From positions 1 through 7,928 of the forward strand of contig DFGZ01000210.1 of the NCBI GenBank assembly GCA_002371295.1: a DNA stretch of 7,928 bases, given 5' to 3'. The position numbers and the translations under genes were made by a program. Below are positions 1 through 5,288 of the stretch, piece by piece. The DNA comes from Oribacterium sp. UBA3737. Its GTDB lineage: Bacteria; Bacillota_A; Clostridia; Lachnospirales; Lachnospiraceae. The notes below the pieces were generated by a model that saw only the letters and a program-made list of their open reading frames with translations, was not told the origin of the DNA and did not search any database. Each line of letters begins with the position of its first letter. Position 1 is the first letter of the stretch.

Positions 1-171
<171 letters not shown>

Positions 172-200
172 TGCTTTTTTAGTTACGCTTTTGCAGAAAT

Positions 201-229
201 ACAAAAGCCGCGCCCCTCGGACGCGACTT
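201..229 (-). terminator. Probable topA intrinsic terminator
   Basis: On the minus strand an 8-base-pair stem AAGTCGCG / CGCGGCTT (one G-U pair) with a 9-base loop is followed by the U-rich run TTTTGTATTT. It lies about 60 bases past the topA stop codon. The U tract is interrupted, so termination may be partial. The hairpin also lies where the predicted rpsB transcript begins (around 225), so it could instead act as a 5' cap-like stem on the rpsB mRNA. Confidence 0.55.
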
Positions 230-231
230 GT

Positions 232-261
232 AATATAACATAGTCATTTAATGACTGTCAA
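232..261 (-). promoter_or_regulatory. rpsB promoter (TTGACA, 18 bp, TATATT, extended -10) with internal dyad
   Basis: The -35 hexamer TTGACA (261-256) is a perfect consensus match. The -10 hexamer TATATT (237-232) is 18 bases downstream and preceded by TG one base upstream, the extended -10 form. Transcription should begin near 225, giving a leader of about 150 nt for rpsB. The spacer contains a perfect 15-base dyad, AGTCATT-T-AATGACT (242-256), a plausible operator. The promoter begins about 30 bases past the topA stop, so rpsB appears to be its own unit. Confidence 0.75.
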
Positions 262-289
262 CGGTTTTTGTTGCATTATCTTTTGGATT

Positions 290-2284
290 TTATGCCATTA
301 TCTCGCCGTCTTTTTTCTCACCTGTAACAGGCTCCTTCGGCTTGTTCCAAGTCATGTAATTACATTCAGGATATCTTGAACAGCTGTAGAATATACGGCC
401 CTTCTTTGAACGGCGCTTTACACATTCCGCTCCGCAGTCTGGACATATGAAGCCTGCGTACTCTACATACGGTTTTGTGTTTCTGCAGTCAGGGAAGCCC
501 GGACAGGCAAGGAACTTACCGTGAGGACCGTACTTGATGACCATTTTGCGTCCGCACTTGTCACAGTCGATATCCGTTTCTTCGTCTCTTATGGTTATCT
601 TTTCAACTTCGAGCTGAGCCTTCTCAACTGCCTCGGAAAGATCAGGATAGAAATTCTCGACTATTGTCTTCCAGTTAATGTCTCCGCTCGCAACAGTGTC
701 GAGAAGAGACTCCATGTTTGCTGTAAAGGCTGTATCCACGATGGTCGGGAAATTCTTCTGCATCATATCATCAACGGCCTGACCGAGCTCGGTAACGAAA
801 ATGTTTCGCTTCTCCTTGGTGATGTATCTTCTTGCAAGGAGTGTTCCGATGGTCGGTGCGTAGGTTGATGGTCTTCCGATTCCGTCCTCTTCCAGAGCCT
901 TTACCAGAGATGCTTCCGTGTAGTGGGCAGGCGGCTGGGTGAAATGCTGCTCCTTCTCGAATCTGGAGAGATTCAGCTTCTCATCTATCTTCATGTCAGG
1001 AAGGGAAACGTCCTTCTCCGCCTTATCCTCCTCGGACATATAAACTGAAAGGAAACCGTCAAAGCGAAGCTTTGATCCGTTCAGTGTAAAGGTATATCCT
1101 TCGGATGTGAGCTTTACGGATTCTGTGTCGTAAACCGCAGCTGTCATGCGGCTTGCAAGGAAACGCTTGTATATAAGTGTGTAGAGACGGGATTCATCAC
1201 GCTGAAGCTTTTCCTTTGCATCCTCGGGAGTCATCTCGAGATCTGTAGGTCTGATGGCTTCGTGTGCATCCTGAATCTTTACTTCCGTTTCCTGAGGCTT
1301 GCGGGCATCCTTGGAGCCGCCGTTTACATATTCTTCGCCGAACTTGTCTGATATATATATCTTTGCTGCGGCGTCAGCCTCGACAGAAATACGGGTACTG
1401 TCGGTACGAAGATAAGTGATATAACCGTCTTCATAGAGTGTCTGCGCAAGCTTCATGGTCTTGCTTGTTGCAAAACCGAGAGACTTTGCTGCTTCCTGCT
1501 GCATGGTACTGGTGGTGAAAGGAAGCGGTGCCTTTTTACGACGCTCTGATTTCTTCACATCGGTAATGGTGAATGAGTGGTCACCGATTACATTTATGAC
1601 TTCATCAACAGAGGCCTCATTCGGAAGAGGCATTTTCTTGTCTTTTCCGTAGAAGGAAGCTGTGAGCTTCTTCTTTCCATAAAGAAGATGGGCATCCAGT
1701 GACCAGTACTCTTCAGGAGTGAATGCTGCGATCTCCGCTTCTCTGTCGCAAATCATGCGGAGAGCTACGGACTGAACTCGTCCGGCTGAGAGACCCTTAC
1801 GGATTTTCTTCCATAATAATGGGCTTATGGTGTAACCAACCAGTCTGTCGATGACACGACGTGCCTGCTGGGCATTTACCAGATCCATATCGATGTCTCT
1901 TGGATTCTTGATTGCGTTCTTTACTGCATTCTTTGTGATCTCGTTAAAAGTGATACGGGATATCTTCTCACGATTTGATGCATCCTTATCAAGTTCGTTC
2001 TTGAGATGCCAGCTTATAGCCTCTCCCTCACGATCAGGGTCGGTTGCGAGATAGATCTTGTCAGCTTTTTTGGCTTCCTTCTTAAGCTTTGAAAGAAGTT
2101 CGCCCTTGCCGCGGATGGTAATATATTTCGGATCATAGTCATTGTCCACATCAACACCGAGAGAACTCTTCGGCATGTCGATGAGGTGACCCATGGTCGC
2201 GTCAACAGTGTATGTTTTTCCTAAAAATTTTTTAATTGTCTTAACCTTTGCAGGAGACTCAACGATTATTAAGCTGTTTGCCAT
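290..2284 (-). CDS. topA: DNA topoisomerase I (type IA)
   Basis: This 664-residue enzyme relaxes negative supercoils by cutting one strand through a 5'-phosphotyrosine link, balancing gyrase in the nucleoid. The N-terminal Toprim domain (about 1-115) shows E9 in IIVESPAKVKTI and the metal-binding DxDxE set D82, D84, E86 in ATDPDREGEAISWHL. The core (about 130-560) has the active-site motif GYITYLRTDS with predicted catalytic Y291, plus QDAHEAIRPT and GIGRPSTYAPT. Two C4 zinc fingers follow: C574/C577/C594/C600 and C614/C617/C635/C641. I see no third finger, so the C-terminal DNA-binding region is on the short side. The ATG at 2284 is supported by the N-terminal family motif, although the Shine-Dalgarno is weak (AAAGG, 11 bases upstream). 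The stop of a 15-codon mini-ORF directly abuts this start. topA has its own promoter and leader after the thrS terminator. Confidence 0.97.
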   Translation of the reverse strand: MANSLIIVESPAKVKTIKKFLGKTYTVDATMGHLIDMPKSSLGVDVDNDYDPKYITIRGKGELLSKLKKEAKKADKIYLATDPDREGEAISWHLKNELDKDASNREKISRITFNEITKNAVKNAIKNPRDIDMDLVNAQQARRVIDRLVGYTISPLLWKKIRKGLSAGRVQSVALRMICDREAEIAAFTPEEYWSLDAHLLYGKKKLTASFYGKDKKMPLPNEASVDEVINVIGDHSFTITDVKKSERRKKAPLPFTTSTMQQEAAKSLGFATSKTMKLAQTLYEDGYITYLRTDSTRISVEADAAAKIYISDKFGEEYVNGGSKDARKPQETEVKIQDAHEAIRPTDLEMTPEDAKEKLQRDESRLYTLIYKRFLASRMTAAVYDTESVKLTSEGYTFTLNGSKLRFDGFLSVYMSEEDKAEKDVSLPDMKIDEKLNLSRFEKEQHFTQPPAHYTEASLVKALEEDGIGRPSTYAPTIGTLLARRYITKEKRNIFVTELGQAVDDMMQKNFPTIVDTAFTANMESLLDTVASGDINWKTIVENFYPDLSEAVEKAQLEVEKITIRDEETDIDCDKCGRKMVIKYGPHGKFLACPGFPDCRNTKPYVEYAGFICPDCGAECVKRRSKKGRIFYSCSRYPECNYMTWNKPKEPVTGEKKDGEIMA

Positions 2285-2332
2285 TTATACTCTTACCTTT
2301 TTGCCCGAAAAAATCCGGTTCTCCGGGCGCAT
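2285..2332 (-). CDS. Putative 15-codon leader ORF abutting topA, with embedded terminator-like hairpin
   Basis: A minus-strand ATG at 2332 follows GGAG by only 3 bases and opens MRPENRIFSGKKVRV, ending in a TAA (2287-2285) directly adjacent to the topA ATG (TAAATG). This layout would allow translational coupling. Inside the mini-ORF, CCGG-AGAA-CCGG (2326-2315) followed by ATTTTTT resembles a small intrinsic terminator. An alternative, longer stem GCCCG (2328-2324) with CGGGC (2307-2303) encloses it. The topA ribosome binding site lies just downstream. Ribosome transit could therefore affect both termination and topA initiation. Expression is unproven; the Shine-Dalgarno spacing is shorter than usual, and the ORF could be chance. 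Confidence 0.3.
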   Translation of the reverse strand: MRPENRIFSGKKVRV

Positions 2333-2393
2333 ATTCTCCAGTTTAGTGTTCTACAAAGAAACGAGCGTCAAAACCTCTGCACTCGCCGATGTA

Positions 2394-2406
2394 TGCGGGA
2401 CCCGCA
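2394..2406. promoter_or_regulatory. Perfect dyad in the topA leader
   Basis: TGCGGG-A-CCCGCA is a 13-base perfect inverted repeat located about 55 bases downstream of the predicted topA transcription start. It could be a protein-binding operator or a small RNA hairpin with a 3-base loop. No known binding motif is recognised. Confidence 0.3.
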
Positions 2407-2465
2407 CTTTGGCACGGATAATGCTTACATCAGAAAAGTGATTCCGCCGAGCGTAAATCGAGGTC

Positions 2466-2494
2466 AATATACAACACTCTTTTTTATTTTGCAA
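2466..2494 (-). promoter_or_regulatory. topA promoter (TTGCAA, 17 bp, TATATT)
   Basis: The -35 TTGCAA (2494-2489) matches consensus at 4 of 6 positions. The -10 TATATT (2471-2466) matches 5 of 6, at the optimal 17-base spacing, and the spacer and upstream DNA are A/T-rich. It lies between the thrS terminator and topA, so topA should have an independent transcript with a leader of about 170 nt. Another TTGACA occurs near 2545 but has no good -10 partner. Confidence 0.65.
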
Positions 2495-2573
2495 GGGACA
2501 GTTATGAAAACAATTTTTCGCTACTAAGGCAGAAAACTTATTTTTTGTCAAAGATATTACATTTTTACCATAC

Positions 2574-2603
2574 AAAAAAGCGCAGGAGAAATCTGCGCTT
2601 TTT
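2574..2603 (-). terminator. thrS intrinsic terminator (symmetric, could work both ways)
   Basis: A perfect 6-base-pair GC-rich stem, GCGCAG (2580-2585) with CTGCGC (2593-2598), has a 7-base loop. It is flanked by A6 on the left and T5 on the right, so on the minus strand the stem is followed by U6. It lies about 90 bases after the thrS stop. The bases between (2604-2690) hold nothing I can identify. Confidence 0.88.
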
Positions 2604-2690
2604 CTTCCATTTCCTGCTTCCACCCGCATTTCAGGACCTTGATAGGTTCTACGGAGCAAAGGAAAAATTTTTTTAGTATATGATTCAGAA

Positions 2691-4577
2691 TCAGTCGAAA
2701 TTCTCAGGAAGCTCGAGAGTGTGCTCCTTGTTGAGTTTCTTACAGATTTCAACGAACTTATCAAGAGGAACGTTCTGAACCTGCTTGTTTGTTCCGCGGA
2801 TGTTGATGGAAACAGTGTTCTCCTCTGCCTCCTTGTCTCCGAGAACGAGGATATAAGGATCCTTGAAGTTCTTGAAGCCCTTGATCTTGGTCTTCATGTT
2901 GTTGTCTGAGTAGTCAGCCTCAACACGAACACCTGCTTCTGTAAGAGCGTCCTCGACCTTCTTTGCGTACTCGTTGTGGCTCTCACGGATAGGAACGATA
3001 CCTACCTGATAAGGGTTTAACCAGAATGGGAACATTCCCTTGAAGTTTTCGATAACGATACCGATGAAACGCTCAAGTGAACCGTAAATAGCACGGTGGA
3101 TAACTACAGGCATTACAGCATCTCCCTGATCATTGATGTAAGTAAGTCCGAAGTTGTGAGGAAGCTGGAAGTCGAGCTGGATAGTTCCGCACTGCCATTC
3201 TCTTCCGAGGGCATCCTTGATCTGAAGGTCAATCTTAGGGCCGTAGAATGCACCGTCACCCTCGTTGATCTCAAATCCGTTTTCGCCGTACTGCTCTGTA
3301 AGGATCTCCTTAAGGTCAGCCTCTGCCTGGTTCCATACCTCGATGTCGCCCATAAAGTCATCGGGACGTGTTGAGAGCTCTGCACGGTATGTTACACCGA
3401 AGGTTGTGTAGATCTCATCTGCGATTGAGATGATATCCTTGATCTCATCCTTGATCTGAGACTCCATTACGAATGTATGGTCGTCATCCTGACGGAACTC
3501 CTGTACACGGAAAAGACCGTTCATCTGACCTGACTTCTCCTTACGGTGAAGAACATCGTACTCACTGTAACGGATAGGGAGCTCCTTATAAGAACGGTTC
3601 TTACGCTTGAAGGTCATCATAGCGTTAGGACAGTTCATAGGTTTTGCTGCCATGGTGTCAAGGTTCTCACGGTTATAAACAACAGAACCTGCCATGATCT
3701 TTACAGCCTTTGCCTCTGCTGCTGTATCCTTGGGATTCTCGATAACACCTGAGATGTCAGCATCTGCTGTAAGGTGACCCTCGATTCCCGGAACGATGAA
3801 CATGTTGTTAAGATAATGTGCCCAGTGACCGCTGATGAGCCAGAGCTTCTTGTTATTGATGAGTGGAGCAGAGATCTCTGTATATCCGTGAGCCTTCTGA
3901 AGTTCACGGCTGTACTTAAGGAGAGTCTGGTACATTACCCATCCACGTGGAAGCCAGTATGGCATACCCGGAGCTGTCTCATCGAACATGAAGAGCTCGA
4001 GCTGTGCACCGATCTTCTTGTGGTCGCGCTCTCTTGCTTCTTCAATCATCTTGATGTGCTGCTTCAGCTCATCCTTGCTTGGGAAAGCGTAGAAGTATAC
4101 ACGCTGAAGCTTGTCTCTCTTCTCGTCACCTCTCCAATAAGCCATGGAAGCTGCATGAAGCTCAAATGCCGCACTCATAAGCTCCTGAGAATTGTCTACG
4201 TGAGGTCCGCGGCAGAGATCAACATAGTCTTCACCTGTGTAATAGATAGTGATGATCTCGTCCTCAGGAAGGTCGTTGATAAGCTCGGTCTTGAACTTCT
4301 GATCCTTAAAGATCTCAAGAGCCTCTGCCTTTGAAACTTCCTTACGGGTCCAGTCTTCTCTTCTCTTGATGATCTCACGCATCTTATTCTCAATCTGCTT
4401 GAAATCCTTGTCTGTTATGGTCTTGCCCTCAGGTAATGCAAAATCATAGTAAGCTCCGTCATCGATCTCAGGTCCGATAGCATACTGTACTTCCTTGCCA
4501 TAGATCTCGATAACAGCCTTTGCAAGGATGTGAGCAAGAGAATGACGATAAACCTTTAAAATTTCTTCTTTTTCCAT
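2691..4577 (-). CDS. thrS: Threonyl-tRNA synthetase, TGS-less form with catalytic-domain insert
   Basis: This 628-residue class II synthetase charges tRNA-Thr in the cytoplasm. The protein opens almost at once with the editing domain: RHSLAHILA (H12, H16) and LCRGPHVD (C122, H126), the four residues that clear mischarged serine. The catalytic core follows (about 200-515): motif 2 around RYSEYDVLHRKE to FRVQEFRQDDDHTF, motif 3 in VIHRAIYGSLERFIG, and zinc ligands C316, H367 and H494. The anticodon-binding domain covers about 520-620. Two oddities stand out. The usual N-terminal TGS domain (about 60 residues) is absent. The stretch between GHWAHYLNNMF and KPMNCP is about 51 residues, where E. 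coli has about 11. The usual PMNCPGH is PMNCPNA. AGGGAG lies 7 bases before the ATG and an in-frame TAA sits five codons upstream, so the short N-terminus is not a start-site error. Confidence 0.96.
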   Translation of the reverse strand: MEKEEILKVYRHSLAHILAKAVIEIYGKEVQYAIGPEIDDGAYYDFALPEGKTITDKDFKQIENKMREIIKRREDWTRKEVSKAEALEIFKDQKFKTELINDLPEDEIITIYYTGEDYVDLCRGPHVDNSQELMSAAFELHAASMAYWRGDEKRDKLQRVYFYAFPSKDELKQHIKMIEEARERDHKKIGAQLELFMFDETAPGMPYWLPRGWVMYQTLLKYSRELQKAHGYTEISAPLINNKKLWLISGHWAHYLNNMFIVPGIEGHLTADADISGVIENPKDTAAEAKAVKIMAGSVVYNRENLDTMAAKPMNCPNAMMTFKRKNRSYKELPIRYSEYDVLHRKEKSGQMNGLFRVQEFRQDDDHTFVMESQIKDEIKDIISIADEIYTTFGVTYRAELSTRPDDFMGDIEVWNQAEADLKEILTEQYGENGFEINEGDGAFYGPKIDLQIKDALGREWQCGTIQLDFQLPHNFGLTYINDQGDAVMPVVIHRAIYGSLERFIGIVIENFKGMFPFWLNPYQVGIVPIRESHNEYAKKVEDALTEAGVRVEADYSDNNMKTKIKGFKNFKDPYILVLGDKEAEENTVSINIRGTNKQVQNVPLDKFVEICKKLNKEHTLELPENFD

Positions 4578-4584
4578 TCTGGTT

Positions 4585-4590
4585 CTCCCT
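4585..4590 (-). promoter_or_regulatory. thrS ribosome binding site (AGGGAG)
   Basis: AGGGAG is spaced 7 bases from the thrS ATG. An in-frame TAA at 4592-4590 overlaps its first base. Together these fix the start and rule out an upstream extension that would encode a TGS domain. Confidence 0.8.
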
Positions 4591-4591
4591 T

Positions 4592-4627
4592 AAAAAAATG
4601 TAAAAAGCCCTTTGGGGAAGCTTTTTT
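4592..4627 (-). terminator. Second terminator-like hairpin directly before thrS
   Basis: On the minus strand A6-G pairs with C-T5 and, past a CTT bulge, CCC pairs with GGG around a CAAA loop. The stem is followed by T5-ACA-T7 and then the thrS AGGGAG. It has the shape of an intrinsic terminator, but the stem is A/T-rich and bulged and so probably weak. It is separate from the strong T-box terminator 180 bases upstream. It may be a remnant, a second decision point, or the end of a short transcript. Confidence 0.45.
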
Positions 4628-4639
4628 GGTTATGTGAGG

Positions 4640-4802
4640 GTATAAGTCCTACGCATGGCTTCGCGTTCCGCTCTCGCCATGCTACAGAAATCTCGAATCC
4701 GCACTATCGTGCTACTTCTCGATTTCTGTTGTCGTACCACATGCCCATTCGGTTTCGGATGCGAGCATCCGAACCGATGGTCGCGTGGTACTGGACTTAT
4801 AC
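4640..4802. repeat. 163-base multibranched palindromic element (cloverleaf-like inverted repeats)
   Basis: The ends are perfect 10-base inverted repeats, GTATAAGTCC (4640-4649) and GGACTTATAC (4793-4802). They enclose three consecutive hairpins. Arm 1 is GCATGGC/GCCATGC (4653-4659 with 4676-4682). Arm 2 is ACAGAAATC/GATTTCTGT (4684-4692 with 4721-4729), with an inner GCAC-TATC-GTGC. Arm 3 is GTACCAC/GTGGTAC (4734-4740 with 4785-4791), enclosing a long stem from CCAT (4745) to ATGG (4780) with a single bulged T and tip GATG-CGAG-CATC. Nearly every base belongs to a defined arm or loop. It lies between the T-box terminator and thrS, where a leader normally has only a short gap. I infer an inserted interspersed repeat or MITE-like element, or a structured RNA domain. 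No flanking target duplication is evident and the family is not known to me. Confidence 0.7.
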
Positions 4803-4805
4803 ACT

Positions 4806-4845
4806 AAAAAAGTCCCAATCCGTGAACTGAATCACAGATTGGGAC
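4806..4845 (-). terminator. T-box-controlled intrinsic terminator of the thrS leader
   Basis: GTCCCAATC (4845-4837 on the minus strand) pairs perfectly with GATTGGGAC (4820-4812). A U-G pair and a further GTGA/TCAC extend the stem to 14 base pairs under a 6-base loop, and U6 follows. It lies just past the T-box sequence, as in the standard attenuator arrangement. It is the strongest terminator in the window. Confidence 0.93.
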
Positions 4846-5030
4846 GATATCTCGCGGTTCCACCCAAATTGCTGCTGTAGTAATACAGCAACCACTTTTA
4901 AGGATTATAACGTGATCAACGGGTCCGATTAAGGACCTCTCGGAGGTGGTTTTCACTTTATTTATCACAAAGCCTCGCACCAAACGGCTTCTCTCTGAAG
5001 TGATAGCAAAAAGCTACTGTCCTCGTCAAC
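4806..5030 (-). promoter_or_regulatory. Threonine T-box riboswitch of thrS
   Basis: This leader senses uncharged tRNA-Thr and lets transcription pass the terminator when threonine charging is low. The T-box core TGGGTGGAACCGCG (4866-4853) is unmistakable. Upstream come GTTGACGAGGACAG (5030-5017), the stem I distal features CAGAGAG and TTTGGTGCGA within AAGCC/GGCTT, and a closing TATCAC/GTGATA. The specifier loop on the 3' side of stem I reads GAAAACCACC, giving ACC (Thr) at 4950-4948 followed by the usual purine. A hairpin GCTGTA-TTAC-TACAGC (4889-4874) fits stem III. The bulge reads UGGA, which would pair with a tRNA ending UCCA, consistent with a U discriminator on tRNA-Thr. About 100 bases of extra leader precede stem I and include the palindrome GACAATTGTC (5096-5105). 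Confidence 0.92.
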
Positions 5031-5134
5031 GATTTATAACTGCCTTCTTTTCCGACAAGTCTCTGCATACATATCCTGAAATGGAATAAAGCACCGACAA
5101 TTGTCCAAAGAGGTTTTGTTTTACAGACGGCATT

Positions 5135-5163
5135 ATTGTATTTCCTTACATGTTATTTGTCAA
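5135..5163 (-). promoter_or_regulatory. thrS promoter (TTGACA, 17 bp, TACAAT)
   Basis: The -35 TTGACA (5163-5158) is perfect and the -10 TACAAT (5140-5135) matches 5 of 6, at the ideal 17-base spacing. A-rich DNA lies immediately upstream. Transcription should start near 5128, about 100 bases before the T-box stem I and 550 bases before thrS. It is an apparently strong constitutive promoter, leaving control to the attenuator. Confidence 0.85.
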
Positions 5164-5166
5164 TGA

Positions 5167-5224
5167 TTTTCAGATTGAACTCTTTTTTTCAGATTTTTAG
5201 ATTTTTCAGATTTTCAGATTGAAC
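5167..5224. repeat. A-tract direct repeats upstream of the thrS promoter
   Basis: A 14-base unit, TTTTCAGATTGAAC, occurs twice (5167-5180 and 5211-5224), each followed by a T-run. Between the copies are several shorter AGATTTTT/CAGATTTT units. On the minus strand this gives A-tracts (ATCTGAAAA units) every 8-9 bases, ending right at the -35. It resembles an UP element or an intrinsically curved region. The repeats are seen directly; the function is inferred. Confidence 0.55.
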
Positions 5225-5231
5225 TTTTTTT

Positions 5232-5267
5232 CGGATGGGACTATAGCTCTTATAAGTTCCGTATCCG
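5232..5267. other. Imperfect palindrome between dprA and the thrS promoter
   Basis: CGGAT (5232-5236) and ATCCG (5263-5267) enclose a bulged inner stem built from GGACTATA and TATAAGTTCC. It lies just past the dprA stop. On the minus strand the hairpin is followed by A's rather than U's, so it is not a typical dprA terminator. I found no better dprA terminator, so read-through into the thrS leader is possible. Confidence 0.3.
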
Positions 5268-5288
5268 TGGCTTCACAGCTTTCTCGGT

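Noticed and set aside
521..868. 115-codon plus-strand ORF inside topA
   Set aside because: Antisense to the conserved C-terminal half of topA, with no recognisable motif or start signals.
2517..2550. Second topA promoter from the TTGACA near 2545
   Set aside because: At 16-18 bases downstream there is no acceptable -10 (best CTTAGT), while the site at 2466-2494 has a good -10 and ideal spacing.
2351..2764. 137-codon minus-strand ORF spanning the thrS 3' end, its terminator and the topA promoter
   Set aside because: It runs through a clear terminator and promoter, overlaps thrS in another frame and has no family likeness.
3774..4334. 186-codon plus-strand ORF inside thrS
   Set aside because: It lies antisense within an intact, well-conserved gene, has no ribosome binding site, and shows no recognisable protein motif; it is a product of thrS codon bias.
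4640..4802. Possible tRNA or tRNA-like gene in the cloverleaf-shaped element
   Set aside because: The arms are too long and of the wrong sizes for a tRNA. The only T-loop-like run (TTCGAGA on the minus strand) is not flanked by a pairing 5-base stem, and no CCA end or anticodon arm fits.
4630..4812. Classical insertion sequence
   Set aside because: There is no transposase or remnant of one and no clear target-site duplication beside the terminal inverted repeats; a non-autonomous element remains possible.
4612..4830. 72-codon plus-strand ORF across the palindromic element
   Set aside because: It reads straight through the inverted repeats and the T-box terminator, lacks a ribosome binding site, and its composition follows the palindromes. 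The segment is best explained as structured non-coding DNA.
5167..5224. CRISPR-like repeat array
   Set aside because: The units are only 8-14 bases, of low complexity, without regular unique spacers or nearby cas genes.
5232..5267. dprA intrinsic terminator
   Set aside because: The hairpin is followed by A's on the coding strand, and the T-run lies on the wrong side for transcription from dprA.
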